Below are positions 6,202 through 13,340 of a stretch of 14,330 bases of DNA, piece by piece. This DNA is from Deltaproteobacteria bacterium (GTDB lineage Bacteria > Desulfobacterota > DSM-4660 > Desulfatiglandales > HGW-15), in contig JAFGPH010000603.1 in NCBI GenBank assembly GCA_016926135.1, positions 1 to 14,330 of the forward strand, in the 5' to 3' direction. The notes under the pieces are model-generated. The model did not search any database, had not been told where the DNA came from, and saw only the letters and a list, made by a program, of their open reading frames with translations. The position numbers and the translations under genes were made by a program. Each line of letters opens with the position of its first letter. Within the stretch, counting starts at the first letter, position 1.

Positions 6202-6558
6202 ATGAAAAAGATATCCTTTCGAAAATTCGAACATATGATTGTTCCCCAGTTCAGGCAAAAAATGAATGAAGCGGAGTCGATCACGGATGTGAAGACAGGG
6301 TTTTCCCATGCGGTCACGGATTTTTTTGACAAGGCGTTCGAAGGACGTTTCCGTGTGGGTCCCGAGGATGTTGTTTTTAAGCCCTCTGAGCAACCCAATT
6401 TTTCACTGGGTCAGCGACTGAGTGAAGACGGGTATTTCCAATCCTTTTGGCGGGATTCAGATGTTGCGTATGTTATCGGACGTCTGGCCGAGTCGGCCGC
6501 GCACCGTTACAAGCATCTGGAAAAGCATCGTGAAAAGACGGTTGCCAAGATCAGGTGA
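6202..6558 (+). CDS. Conserved-looking hypothetical protein, 118 residues
   Basis: Begins MKKISFRKFEHMIVPQFR and ends KHLEKHREKTVAKIR. AGGAGGGT (6191-6198) gives a strong ribosome site 5 nt before the ATG. No cysteines, signal peptide or membrane segment are seen, and the composition is that of a soluble, charged, largely helical protein. FSLGQRLSEDGYFQSFWRDSD in the middle is the most distinctive part. I do not recognise a family. It lies 128 nt after the FmdB-type gene and is the last gene of the cluster on this strand. Its stop codon falls within the 27-bp repeat shared with the moaA leader. Confidence 0.72.
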   Translation: MKKISFRKFEHMIVPQFRQKMNEAESITDVKTGFSHAVTDFFDKAFEGRFRVGPEDVVFKPSEQPNFSLGQRLSEDGYFQSFWRDSDVAYVIGRLAESAAHRYKHLEKHREKTVAKIR

Positions 6559-6569
6559 GACCGGCTTGC
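6543..6569 (+). repeat. 27-bp direct repeat, copy 2
   Basis: Partner of 3971-3997 (25/27). It covers the last codons of the 118-residue hypothetical gene and 11 bases after its stop. Confidence 0.75.
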
Positions 6570-6608
6570 TGAAGGAGCATACAATCCAAAACGCATAGGT
6601 CATGGGTG

Positions 6609-6655
6609 TGGTACCCGACCCACCTTAACAAATGTTAAGTTTTGGGTTAACACCC
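6609..6655 (+). repeat. Palindromic intergenic repeat, copy 1
   Basis: GGTACC, then the perfect inverted repeat CTTAACA-AA-TGTTAAG (6624-6639), TTTT, then GGGTTAACACCC (6644-6655). The same ordered elements recur at 10505-10556. Three TTAACA/TGTTAA half-sites suggest a protein-binding site. The palindrome plus four T could also act as a weak terminator for the 6202 gene. Confidence 0.6.
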
Positions 6656-6666
6656 GGGAAAGATCT

Positions 6667-6873
6667 CTAGATCCTCTTGCGAAGGTCCCTGCGCATGAGA
6701 GCTTGATTTTCCTGCATCAATGAATCGCAGGCTATTTCGCACGGGCCTCGTGATTCCTTCAGAACCCTGCCTGTGAACTTCTGGATACCCTTGAAAAGGG
6801 CTGCCGCTTTCTTCGAGAGCATTTCTATAAATTCCCTGAGACAGGTGGACCGGAAGAGTTGTCCGTGTTCCAT
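6667..6873 (-). CDS. Small hypothetical protein, 68 residues
   Basis: The only plausible minus-strand gene. MEHGQLFRSTCLREFIEML followed by basic, amphipathic sequence and a leucine/charge-rich end (SLMQENQALMRRDLRKRI) that looks like a helix or short coiled coil. No clear Shine-Dalgarno precedes the ATG, and no family is recognised. In its favour, it fills an otherwise empty 580-base gap, has protein-like composition and is divergent from the sigma-54-type promoter of the uspA group. Chance open frame is the alternative. Confidence 0.4.
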   Translation of the reverse strand: MEHGQLFRSTCLREFIEMLSKKAAALFKGIQKFTGRVLKESRGPCEIACDSLMQENQALMRRDLRKRI

Positions 6874-6964
6874 GTCAATACGCTCGGCCTGAAACCCAGG
6901 ATTCGTGTTCCTTGTAGCGCCTTCCCTTTGCCCTATGTTTGGGATGCGACGTTGCCGGGGATGC

Positions 6965-6980
6965 AGGCACGGATATTGCT
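6965..6980 (+). promoter_or_regulatory. Sigma-54 (-24/-12) promoter candidate for the uspA operon
   Basis: AGGCACGGATATTGCT fits the consensus TGGCACG-N4-TTGCW except for its first base, with GG (6966-6967) and GC (6978-6979) exactly 10 bases apart. The predicted transcript would start near 6991, about 150 nt before uspA. Confidence 0.6.
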
Positions 6981-7142
6981 TGTTTATTATTTCAAAAACG
7001 ATTGCTTTCGTCAGCCCTGGGAGGAAACGATCAGATCATGCATGCTTGTGAAGGCTGCACTCCCGAGTCTGGAGCCAAGGGAGGTTGATCAACATTCCGG
7101 GAAAAATCGTGCGCATCAATACCCAAAAAGGAGGAAAAAAAC

Positions 7143-7595
7143 ATGCCGGAGATCAAACGCGTTCTCTTCCCGATCGATTTTACGGAAAACTCCTCAAAAA
7201 TTTTCCCGTATGTGTTGTCCATAGCCGGAAAATACGACGCCACGATTTATCTCGTTCATGTGGTAGAGGACTTCTCCAAATGGGGAGGATTCTACATTCC
7301 CCATATTCCCTTCGAGAAGTTCCACGAGGAGGCCATGCAAGGCGCTAAAATGACCCTTGACTCGGTTTGCGAGAGACAACCGGATCATTGTGCGGCCTTT
7401 CAGAAAAGAATTGTTTTCGGGGACCCGGCTCAGGAAATTATCCGTATCATTGAGGAAGAAAAGATAGACCTCGTGATCATGGGCACCCACGGCCGCAAGG
7501 GGCTGGAACTTGTTTTTTTTGGGAGCGTGGCTGAGAACGTGGTGAAGAAATCGCCTGCTCCCGTACTGACCATCAATCCATATAAGGTCAAATAA
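7143..7595 (+). CDS. Universal stress protein (UspA family)
   Basis: 150-residue single Usp domain: IKRVLFPIDFTENSSK strand/loop start, VHVV, DLVIMGTHGRKG, and the ATP-binding signature G-2x-G-9x-GS (GTHGRKGLELVFFGS), so the ATP-binding type rather than the UspA subclass that lacks it. The C-terminal PAPVLTI strand is typical. AAGGAGG (7128-7134) precedes the ATG at 7143. It is first in a group with a rubredoxin-like protein, aldolase and metal transporter. Usp proteins are cytoplasmic and accumulate on starvation or stress, consistent with the sigma-54-type promoter upstream. Confidence 0.94.
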   Translation: MPEIKRVLFPIDFTENSSKIFPYVLSIAGKYDATIYLVHVVEDFSKWGGFYIPHIPFEKFHEEAMQGAKMTLDSVCERQPDHCAAFQKRIVFGDPAQEIIRIIEEEKIDLVIMGTHGRKGLELVFFGSVAENVVKKSPAPVLTINPYKVK

Positions 7596-7621
7596 CCGCT
7601 TTCATCCAAGGGGGGGAGACC

Positions 7622-7867
7622 ATGAACGCTAAACAGGAGAAATGGACCTGTGTGCGCTGTGGGTATTCGGCCGATGGCAGGTTTGAGGGGGATATCTGCC
7701 CGCAGTGCGGCCTGACCTACTGGAAGTGTTCTCATTGCGGCTTCACGATAACCGCTGCAGTGCCCCCGGACGTGTGCCCGGAATGCGGGGAGAAGTGCGA
7801 TTTTATAAACGTTACCTGCTACACGCCGGAGTGTGGGGGGCCTACCCACATAGACCCGCGTCTGTAA
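7622..7867 (+). CDS. Double rubredoxin/zinc-ribbon-like small protein
   Basis: 81 residues with two metal-knuckle pairs in series: C10-x2-C13 with C26-x2-C29 (CVRCGY...CPQCG), then C36-x2-C39 with C52-x2-C55 (CSHCGF...VPPDVCPECG). The second resembles the rubredoxin-like domain at the end of rubrerythrins. The end adds C59, C66 and C71 in CDFINVTCYTPECGG-HIDPRL, a distinctive tail. Iron (electron transfer, peroxide defence) or zinc would both fit; the sequence does not decide. It starts 26 nt after uspA behind a GGGGGGAG ribosome site, so probably co-expressed with it. Confidence 0.85.
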   Translation: MNAKQEKWTCVRCGYSADGRFEGDICPQCGLTYWKCSHCGFTITAAVPPDVCPECGEKCDFINVTCYTPECGGPTHIDPRL

Positions 7868-8033
7868 AGGCGGACTTGAGGCCGGGTGCCGGGCAAATCA
7901 AAGGCAGGGGGCATTTTCCTGTCGGGTAAAAGATGATGGTACAGGCTTTTTGGGAAATCATCAGGGCTTCGAAAGACAAGGCGATATCGGTTGCCGCGAC
8001 GGTGTGAAGCCCGAACTTCAATGGAGGCTGATC

Positions 8034-8234
8034 ATGAAGCTGGAAGAAATCAAGAAGGCTATTGAAGCGCTGACGGATGAGGAGAAAAGAGAGTTTTTTT
8101 CTGAAATCGTCCCTGAAATTTGCGATGAGTCGCTCACCAAAGAAGGTTGCCGGATGATCTTCGAGAACAAGCTCTCGGGGTCCCGCTACCTGGAATCCTT
8201 TGACGATCTTCATGAGCTGCAAAAGAAGCGGTAG
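8034..8234 (+). CDS. Small helical hypothetical protein, 66 residues
   Basis: MKLEEIKKAIEALTDEEKREFFSEIV and onward is a charged, helix-prone protein with two cysteines (PEICDE and KEGCRM) and no recognised family. GGAGG (8023-8027) with 6-nt spacing supports the ATG at 8034; an earlier in-frame ATG at 7950 has no ribosome site and adds composition unlike a protein start. It is preceded by 166 bases without a supported gene. It lies between the rubredoxin-like and aldolase genes, so probably in the same transcript. Function unknown. Confidence 0.65.
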   Translation: MKLEEIKKAIEALTDEEKREFFSEIVPEICDESLTKEGCRMIFENKLSGSRYLESFDDLHELQKKR

Positions 8235-8339
8235 CGATGGGTCGGCAGACCGTTCGGGAGGGTTGGAACGCTTTGCACACCCGCGTCCTCGACCCCTTGA
8301 ATAGACAAAAATACCCTCAACCAACGGGAGAGAAAGACC

Positions 8340-9260
8340 ATGGCAATTCAGAAGGATGTGATGGTACCCCTGGATGTTCCAGAAAGCGTAAGACAGGTTT
8401 ATATCGAGAACTATGTGAGTATTACAAAAGGAAGCGGTCGATTGATGCTCTTTGCGGGTGATCAAAAGGTAGAGCATTTGAACGGCGACTTCTATGGGCA
8501 GGGAATCCACCCGGATGATGCCGACCCGGAGCACCTGTTCAGAATTGCAGGTCGTGCGGACATAGGGGTTTTTGCCACCCAGCTTGGACTCATTTCCAGA
8601 TATGGGATGGATTATGCCCATATCCCTTACCTGGTAAAATTGAATTCCAAGACGAATCTTGTAAAGACCTCCCAATCCGATCCGTTCAGCAACCGCTGGT
8701 TGGACCTTCAAGAGGTGATCGAGTTCCGGGACCGTAGCGGGCTCCATATTCGGGCCGTGGGCTATACCGTCTATCTGGGAAGCGAGTATGAGCCGCAGAT
8801 GCTTCAGCAGGCCGCTCAGATGGTCTATCAGGCACACCAATATGGGTTGATCGCAGTGTTGTGGGTCTATCCCCGAGGCAAGGCGGTGGCGGATGAGAAA
8901 GACCCTCATCTGATTGCAGGCGCCACGGGTGTGGCGGCCTGCCTCGGCAGCGACTTTGTCAAGGTGAACTATCCCAAAAAGGAAGGCCATGACTCGAAGG
9001 ATCTTTTCAAAGAAGCCGTCTTGGCGGCTGGTCGCACCATGGTCGTTTGCGCAGGCGGGTCAAGTGTGGACGTAAAGGCATTTCTCCAACGCCTGCACGA
9101 TCAAATATTTGTCAGCGGCGCTTCAGGAAATGCTACCGGTAGAAACATTCATCAAAAGCCCTTGGAAGAAGCAATCAGGATGTGCAATGCCATTTATGCC
9201 ATCACGGTGAATGGGAGGAGTGTAGAAGAGGCTATAAAGGTCTATCATCCCGCTGTCTAG
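8340..9260 (+). CDS. Class I fructose-bisphosphate aldolase, DhnA/archaeal FbaB type
   Basis: 306 residues. DhnA-type (beta/alpha)8 aldolase, reversibly splitting fructose 1,6-bisphosphate into glyceraldehyde 3-phosphate and dihydroxyacetone phosphate via a Schiff base. FAGDQKVEHLNGD near residue 40 and DFVKVNYP with K208 as the likely Schiff-base lysine match the family, as do the phosphate-site segments VCAGGSS and SGASGNATGRN. Length is slightly above the archaeal enzymes (about 260-280). Some family members act on related 2-keto sugars (LsrF, AroA'), so the substrate is inferred. GGGAGAG precedes the ATG. In anaerobes it may work in gluconeogenesis. Confidence 0.85.
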   Translation: MAIQKDVMVPLDVPESVRQVYIENYVSITKGSGRLMLFAGDQKVEHLNGDFYGQGIHPDDADPEHLFRIAGRADIGVFATQLGLISRYGMDYAHIPYLVKLNSKTNLVKTSQSDPFSNRWLDLQEVIEFRDRSGLHIRAVGYTVYLGSEYEPQMLQQAAQMVYQAHQYGLIAVLWVYPRGKAVADEKDPHLIAGATGVAACLGSDFVKVNYPKKEGHDSKDLFKEAVLAAGRTMVVCAGGSSVDVKAFLQRLHDQIFVSGASGNATGRNIHQKPLEEAIRMCNAIYAITVNGRSVEEAIKVYHPAV

Positions 9261-9312
9261 GGAGGACTTAGTCATCGGGACAACTCCGTGAATGATGCCG
9301 TTTCACTTTCAT

Positions 9313-9318
9313 GGGAGG
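9313..9318 (+). promoter_or_regulatory. Ribosome binding site deciding the ZIP transporter start
   Basis: GGGAGG lies 5 nt before an in-frame GTG (9324). The longer frame's GTG at 9288 has its nearest GGGAGG about 20 nt upstream, so the downstream start is preferred. Confidence 0.6.
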
Positions 9319-9323
9319 AAGAT

Positions 9324-10055
9324 GTGGAGAACACCTTTTGGACGGCCCTGGGCGCCAGTTCTCTTGCGGCAGTATTTACCTGCGCAGGCATCTACGTGAT
9401 TCGCCATTTCGGGCGTTGGGGCCGCGACCACAGCATTTATTTCATCTGCTTTGCAGCCGGTGTGCTGATATCGGTCTCTTTCTTGCACATCATCCCCAAG
9501 GCCTTTTCGATGAACCCCAATACCGGTATTTATGTGTTCGCCGGATACCTCAGCCTCCACCTCTTTAATCGCTTCATCAATGCCTTTGTGTGCGACAAAA
9601 GCGCCGACACGCAATCCGGACTGGGTCTCATCCCCATGTTCGGAATCGGATTTCATTCATTCATTGACGGATTCATCTATTCGATCACCTTCACCGTCGG
9701 CATATTTACAGGTCTGCTGGCCGCTACGGGGATGGTCCTTCACGAATTTCCCGAGGGCATCATCACCTACCTTTTGCTCCTGCGAGGTGGTTTCAGTGAG
9801 AAAAAGTCCTTCTTCCTCGCCTTCTTGGCTGCGGCCCTGACGACCCCCGTGGGCATGCTGGTTTCATATCCGTATATCAGCCGGATCGATGAGGCGCTCC
9901 TCGGCGCACTCCTGTCTTTTTCTGCCGGGGCGTTGCTTTATGTGGGGGCCACTCACCTTCTGCCCCAGGCCGAAAGGGAGCATAAACGATATAGCCTGGC
10001 CGCCCTCTGCGCGGGAATTTTCGTGGCCTTGATTATTATTTTCGCAAAGGCATAA
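9324..10055 (+). CDS. ZIP-family divalent metal transporter
   Basis: 243-residue inner-membrane protein, about eight hydrophobic segments. Two metal-site signatures are diagnostic: HSFIDGFIYS (TM4, H-S-x-x-D-G) and LHEFPEGIITY (TM5, HExPEG), the ZIP transport site for Zn2+/Fe2+. Further segments include FICFAAGVLISVSFLHIIP and the TM6-7 stretch with PVGMLVSYPY. I use GTG 9324 because of its ribosome site; the alternative GTG 9288 adds 12 residues ahead of TM1. It follows the aldolase by 63 nt and ends the uspA group. Substrate metal is not deducible; iron or zinc uptake fits the metal-rich surroundings. Confidence 0.88.
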   Translation: MENTFWTALGASSLAAVFTCAGIYVIRHFGRWGRDHSIYFICFAAGVLISVSFLHIIPKAFSMNPNTGIYVFAGYLSLHLFNRFINAFVCDKSADTQSGLGLIPMFGIGFHSFIDGFIYSITFTVGIFTGLLAATGMVLHEFPEGIITYLLLLRGGFSEKKSFFLAFLAAALTTPVGMLVSYPYISRIDEALLGALLSFSAGALLYVGATHLLPQAEREHKRYSLAALCAGIFVALIIIFAKA

Positions 10056-10160
10056 GCCCCTTCAGAATCCTCCTTCCCTTTAGCTCTCGAAGAGAATCTC
10101 CCCGCCCCCGGTATTTTTTAAGGCAAGGATGGTGTGGTTTGTTAAAGAATCATGCACCCC

Positions 10161-10176
10161 TGTAAAACGTTTTACA
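10161..10176 (+). promoter_or_regulatory. Perfect 16-bp palindrome, operator candidate
   Basis: TGTAAAACGTTTTACA is a perfect inverted repeat, 60 nt before the start of DUF5320 copy 3 and just upstream of a -24/-12-like element. This is the classic size and place of a dimeric regulator site. No regulator is identified. Confidence 0.5.
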
Positions 10177-10178
10177 TC

Positions 10179-10194
10179 CGGTATGCAATTTGCA
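10179..10194 (+). promoter_or_regulatory. Possible sigma-54-type promoter for DUF5320 copy 3
   Basis: CGGTATGCAATTTGCA has GG (10180-10181) and GC (10192-10193) exactly 10 bases apart and a good TTTGCA -12 box, but a weak -24 box. The predicted start near 10204 is about 30 nt before the gene. The inner TGCAATTTGCA is itself palindromic, so it may be an operator instead. Confidence 0.35.
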
Positions 10195-10235
10195 CATCAG
10201 TAAGACAGATCATATAGCGAAAGGAGGCTATTATC

Positions 10236-10475
10236 ATGCCAAGAGGAGATGGAACAGGTCCAAGAGGCGAGGGACCCGGAACGGGTAGAGGCCTCGGGAG
10301 AAGCGGCGGCCGCGGTCGTGGCGGCGGCAGGCTCGGGCAAGGCGGTGGTTTTGCTGCGGGGCCGGGCGGGGAATGTGTTTGCCCGAATTGCGGGGAGAGG
10401 ATGGCACATGAAATAGGGAGCCCCTGTTATCGGTTGAAATGCCCGAAGTGTGGGGCGGTCATGACACGGGAATGA
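10236..10475 (+). CDS. DUF5320-type Gly/Arg-rich zinc ribbon protein (copy 3)
   Basis: 79 residues, the most divergent of the three: MPRGDGTGPRGEGPGTGRG, a shorter Gly/Arg stretch (GGRGRGGGRLGQGGG), then the zinc ribbon CVCPNCGERMAH...CYRLKCPKCG and the shared MTRE end. AAAGGAGG precedes the ATG at 10236. Unlike the other copies it has no scaffold gene beside it and has its own regulatory region (palindrome and promoter-like element), so it appears to be an independently controlled single gene. No clear terminator follows; the downstream GCGGTACCGC palindrome (10502-10511) lacks a T-run. Confidence 0.87.
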   Translation: MPRGDGTGPRGEGPGTGRGLGRSGGRGRGGGRLGQGGGFAAGPGGECVCPNCGERMAHEIGSPCYRLKCPKCGAVMTRE

Positions 10476-10504
10476 GACCCGGCGTGCAACGGCACACGGC
10501 TGCG

Positions 10505-10556
10505 GTACCGCCATGGTCCCTTCAGCCTTTAATAAATGTTAACTGGGTTTAACACC
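10505..10556 (+). repeat. Palindromic intergenic repeat, copy 2
   Basis: Contains GGTACC, then TTAATAAATGTTAA (10529-10542), then TGGGTTTAACACC (10544-10556). These are the same elements in the same order as at 6609-6655, with small spacing changes. It lies upstream of the duplicated alpha/beta protein and acs. Confidence 0.58.
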
Positions 10557-10617
10557 TGTGCCGGCAGCAAAAAGATCCGCGGTGGATTCGCCGAAGTTCA
10601 GGCCGGGGAGGGGGAAA

Positions 10618-11328
10618 ATGGAAATGCTCAAGCTTGTTCAAACCTGGAATCCCATCGCCGGGAAAAAACAGGAATATGCAGCATTTATGACCCACGAATT
10701 TCAGCCCCTCATGAAAGCCCTGGGACTGGATGTGGTTTCGGGGTGGTACACCTTGGTGGGAGGAATGCCTCCCATCCTCGTCGAGAGCCTGATCGCGTCG
10801 CTGGATCAAGCGGAAAATGCACTCCATGACGAAAGGTACGTTGAAATGCTCGACCGTTTCATGAACCTTGTGACTCATTATTCCTGCCGCATTTTTAAAC
10901 CCGCCGGATGGATGACCAGATACCATTGGCGAATCCCCACTCCGCAGGAGGTCAAATACGTCCAGGTCTGGGATGTTGTGCCCGGAGAGCAGGAGGCCCA
11001 CAAGCGCTTTGTGCAGGAAGTTCATCTTCCTCAAATGGAGGCCATCGAACTGGGGGTAAGTGCCGGGTGGCATCTCATGGTCGGTTCCGGATGCCAGGTG
11101 CTCTCCGAGGCGCTCGCACCGGACCTGACCAGCATTGCCAAAGCCCTTTGTGACGAGCGCTACCTGCGCTTGATGATGAGGATGGATGAAGTGGTGACTC
11201 ACTACGAGAGCTCCGTCATGATCCGACACCAGAGTCTTCTGGATATGGTCCACCGCTTACACGGCCGGGCCATCCGGGCAATTTCCCTCGATGTGATGCA
11301 TGCCATGGTCGGACCCATGGAGGAATAG
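10618..11328 (+). CDS. Internally duplicated, probable dimeric alpha/beta-barrel-fold protein
   Basis: 236 residues made of two homologous halves offset by 108. Residues ~4-92 ([13 protein letters not shown]...GWYTLVGG...HDERY...VTHYS) align with ~112-200 ([13 protein letters not shown]...GWHLMVGS...CDERY...VTHYE). Each half has a ferredoxin-like beta-alpha-beta look reminiscent of NIPSNAP/dimeric alpha-beta barrel proteins, so the fused pair could form one barrel. The family and ligand are not certain. The C-terminal ~35 residues are extra helix. The ATG at 10618 follows GGGAGGGGG; the longer frame from 10558 overlaps the intergenic repeat. acs starts 14 nt after its stop, so the two are surely co-transcribed. 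Confidence 0.75.
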   Translation: MEMLKLVQTWNPIAGKKQEYAAFMTHEFQPLMKALGLDVVSGWYTLVGGMPPILVESLIASLDQAENALHDERYVEMLDRFMNLVTHYSCRIFKPAGWMTRYHWRIPTPQEVKYVQVWDVVPGEQEAHKRFVQEVHLPQMEAIELGVSAGWHLMVGSGCQVLSEALAPDLTSIAKALCDERYLRLMMRMDEVVTHYESSVMIRHQSLLDMVHRLHGRAIRAISLDVMHAMVGPMEE

Positions 11329-11342
11329 GGAAGGAGGAAGCG

Positions 11343-13340
11343 ATGCAGCATGAGAGCCAACATCTCAGGGGACGATATCCGGTGCAGGAGTCGTTTCGGC
11401 GGCAGGCTCGGATTTCCGGAGGGAAGGCCTACGAGCTCTTATATGCACGCTCCATTCAGGACCCTGAAGGGTTCTGGTCGGAAAAAGCAAAGGAACTTCT
11501 GACCTGGTATTGCCCATGGGAGAAGACCCTGGAAGGAGACTTCGCTCGGGGGCGTGCAATCTGGTTTCGGGGAGGAAAATTGAACGTCTCCTATAATTGT
11601 CTGGACCGGCATGTTCAAACATGGCGGCGTAACAAGGCCGCGATTATCTTCGAGGGGGAAAGGATTGGAGACAGCCGAACGTTCACCTATCAGGATCTCT
11701 TCTATGAAGTCAATAAGCTGGCGCAGGTGATCAAGAAACTGGGCATACAAAAAGGGGATCGGGTGGTCCTTTATCTTCCCATGATTCCTCATCTGGTCAT
11801 CGCGATGCTTGCGTGTGCGCGTATCGGGGCCGTTCACAGCGTGGTCTTCGGGGGATTCAGCGCCGAATCCCTGGCCAACCGTATTCAGGATTGCCAGGCT
11901 CGGCTTCTCATCACCGGGGATGGCGGATTCCGTTCAGGACGCGTCGTGACCCTCAAGCACAACGCAGACGAGGCTTTGAATCGATGCCCTTCGGTGGAGA
12001 AGGTTCTTGTGGTCCGTCGAACCCGCTGGGAGGTGCGGATGAAGCCGGGCCGCGATCTATGGTATCATCGGGAAATGAGATCACCCGATCTCAAGCCCTT
12101 TTGCCCCCCGGAGTGGATGGACGCGGAAGATCCTCTTTTCATTCTCTATACCTCGGGCAGCACGGGTAAGCCCAAAGGCCTGGTCCATACAAGCGCGGGT
12201 TATCTGCTGTACGCGGCCAGTACCTTCTTGGACGTATTCGATTACAGGGATGAAGATACATTCTGGTGCACGGCCGACATTGGCTGGATTACGGGACACA
12301 GCTACCTTGTCTATGGCCCTCTCTGCAGCGGTGCGACCAGCGTCATGTTTGAAGGAGTTCCGAGCTATCCGTCCTATGACCGCTTTTGGGACGTGACGGA
12401 AAAACACCGGATCAGCATTTTCTACACCGCGCCGACGGCCATCCGCGGACTCCGTAAAAAGGGAGAGGATCTGGTCCGGGGCCGCGATATCGCCAGCCTT
12501 CGCCTTCTGGGCTCTGTCGGGGAGCCTATCGATCCCGAATCGTGGCAGTGGTACTACGATGTTGTGGGCCAGGGAAGATGTCCGATTGTGGATACCTGGT
12601 GGCAGACCGAGACGGGAGGCATCCTGCTGAGTCCACTTCCCGGGGCCATTGATCTCAAGCCGGGTTCGGTGACCGTGCCCCTGTTCGGGATCCAGCCATG
12701 CCTGCTCAACGACAGAGGGGAAGAGGTCCATGGGCCGGGGTATGGCTATTTGTGTATGAAAAGCGCCTGGCCGGGCATGGCGCGCACCATCTTCAACGAC
12801 CCGCTGCGGTTTGAAAAGACCTACTTTGCCGATCATGGGGGCTATTACTTCACCGGGGACGGAGCACGGCGGGATGAGGACGGCTACTACTGGATTACCG
12901 GCAGGGTGGACGATGTGATCAATGTAAGCGGTCACCGCTTGGGTACGGCCGAGTTGGAAAACGCCCTTACAGCCCATCCGGCCGTCGCAGAGGCTGCGGT
13001 GGTGGGCTACCCCCATGAAATCAAGGGGGAGGGGATTTATGCCTTTGTCACCCTCAAGCCGGATCGGACCCCCGGCGAGGCTCTCCAAGCGGAGCTTATA
13101 GAGCAGATGCGCCGTTTGATCGGACCCATCGCCGCGCCGGATCGGATCCAATGGGCCGATGCCCTGCCTAAGACGCGCAGCGGTAAAGTGATGCGCCGCC
13201 TTCTGCGGAAGATCTCCGCCGGCCAACAGTCCGATTTGGGAGACATATCGACTCTGTTGGATCCGGAGACGGTGCAGCGGCTGATCAAGGGCGCGGAAGA
13301 GGTCAGAGATGGAAAAAAAGCCAACAGGCCCGCCCGGTGA
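11343..13340 (+). CDS. acsA: Acetyl-CoA synthetase (AMP-forming)
   Basis: 665 residues, full length for acetyl-CoA synthetase. ANL-superfamily enzyme making acetyl-AMP from acetate and ATP, then acetyl-CoA. The phosphate-binding loop [14 protein letters not shown] begins at residue 269. [32 protein letters not shown] (hinge) and the [11 protein letters not shown] motif with the catalytic, acetylation-sensitive lysine K615 are all present. [11 protein letters not shown] and [14 protein letters not shown] are typical of Acs rather than long-chain ligases; a propionyl-CoA or other short-chain preference cannot be excluded. AAGGAGG precedes the ATG. It is co-transcribed with the duplicated protein upstream, and its end overlaps the histidine-kinase start by 32 nt. 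Confidence 0.93.
   Translation: MQHESQHLRGRYPVQESFRRQARISGGKAYELLYARSIQDPEGFWSEKAKELLTWYCPWEKTLEGDFARGRAIWFRGGKLNVSYNCLDRHVQTWRRNKAAIIFEGERIGDSRTFTYQDLFYEVNKLAQVIKKLGIQKGDRVVLYLPMIPHLVIAMLACARIGAVHSVVFGGFSAESLANRIQDCQARLLITGDGGFRSGRVVTLKHNADEALNRCPSVEKVLVVRRTRWEVRMKPGRDLWYHREMRSPDLKPFCPPEWMDAEDPLFILYTSGSTGKPKGLVHTSAGYLLYAASTFLDVFDYRDEDTFWCTADIGWITGHSYLVYGPLCSGATSVMFEGVPSYPSYDRFWDVTEKHRISIFYTAPTAIRGLRKKGEDLVRGRDIASLRLLGSVGEPIDPESWQWYYDVVGQGRCPIVDTWWQTETGGILLSPLPGAIDLKPGSVTVPLFGIQPCLLNDRGEEVHGPGYGYLCMKSAWPGMARTIFNDPLRFEKTYFADHGGYYFTGDGARRDEDGYYWITGRVDDVINVSGHRLGTAELENALTAHPAVAEAAVVGYPHEIKGEGIYAFVTLKPDRTPGEALQAELIEQMRRLIGPIAAPDRIQWADALPKTRSGKVMRRLLRKISAGQQSDLGDISTLLDPETVQRLIKGAEEVRDGKKANRPAR

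Noticed and set aside
7842..8990. 382-codon minus-strand open frame
   Set aside because: Antisense to the aldolase and the small helical gene; no domain or start signal.
12081..13226. 381-codon minus-strand open frame
   Set aside because: Antisense to acs; no domain, explained by third-position GC.
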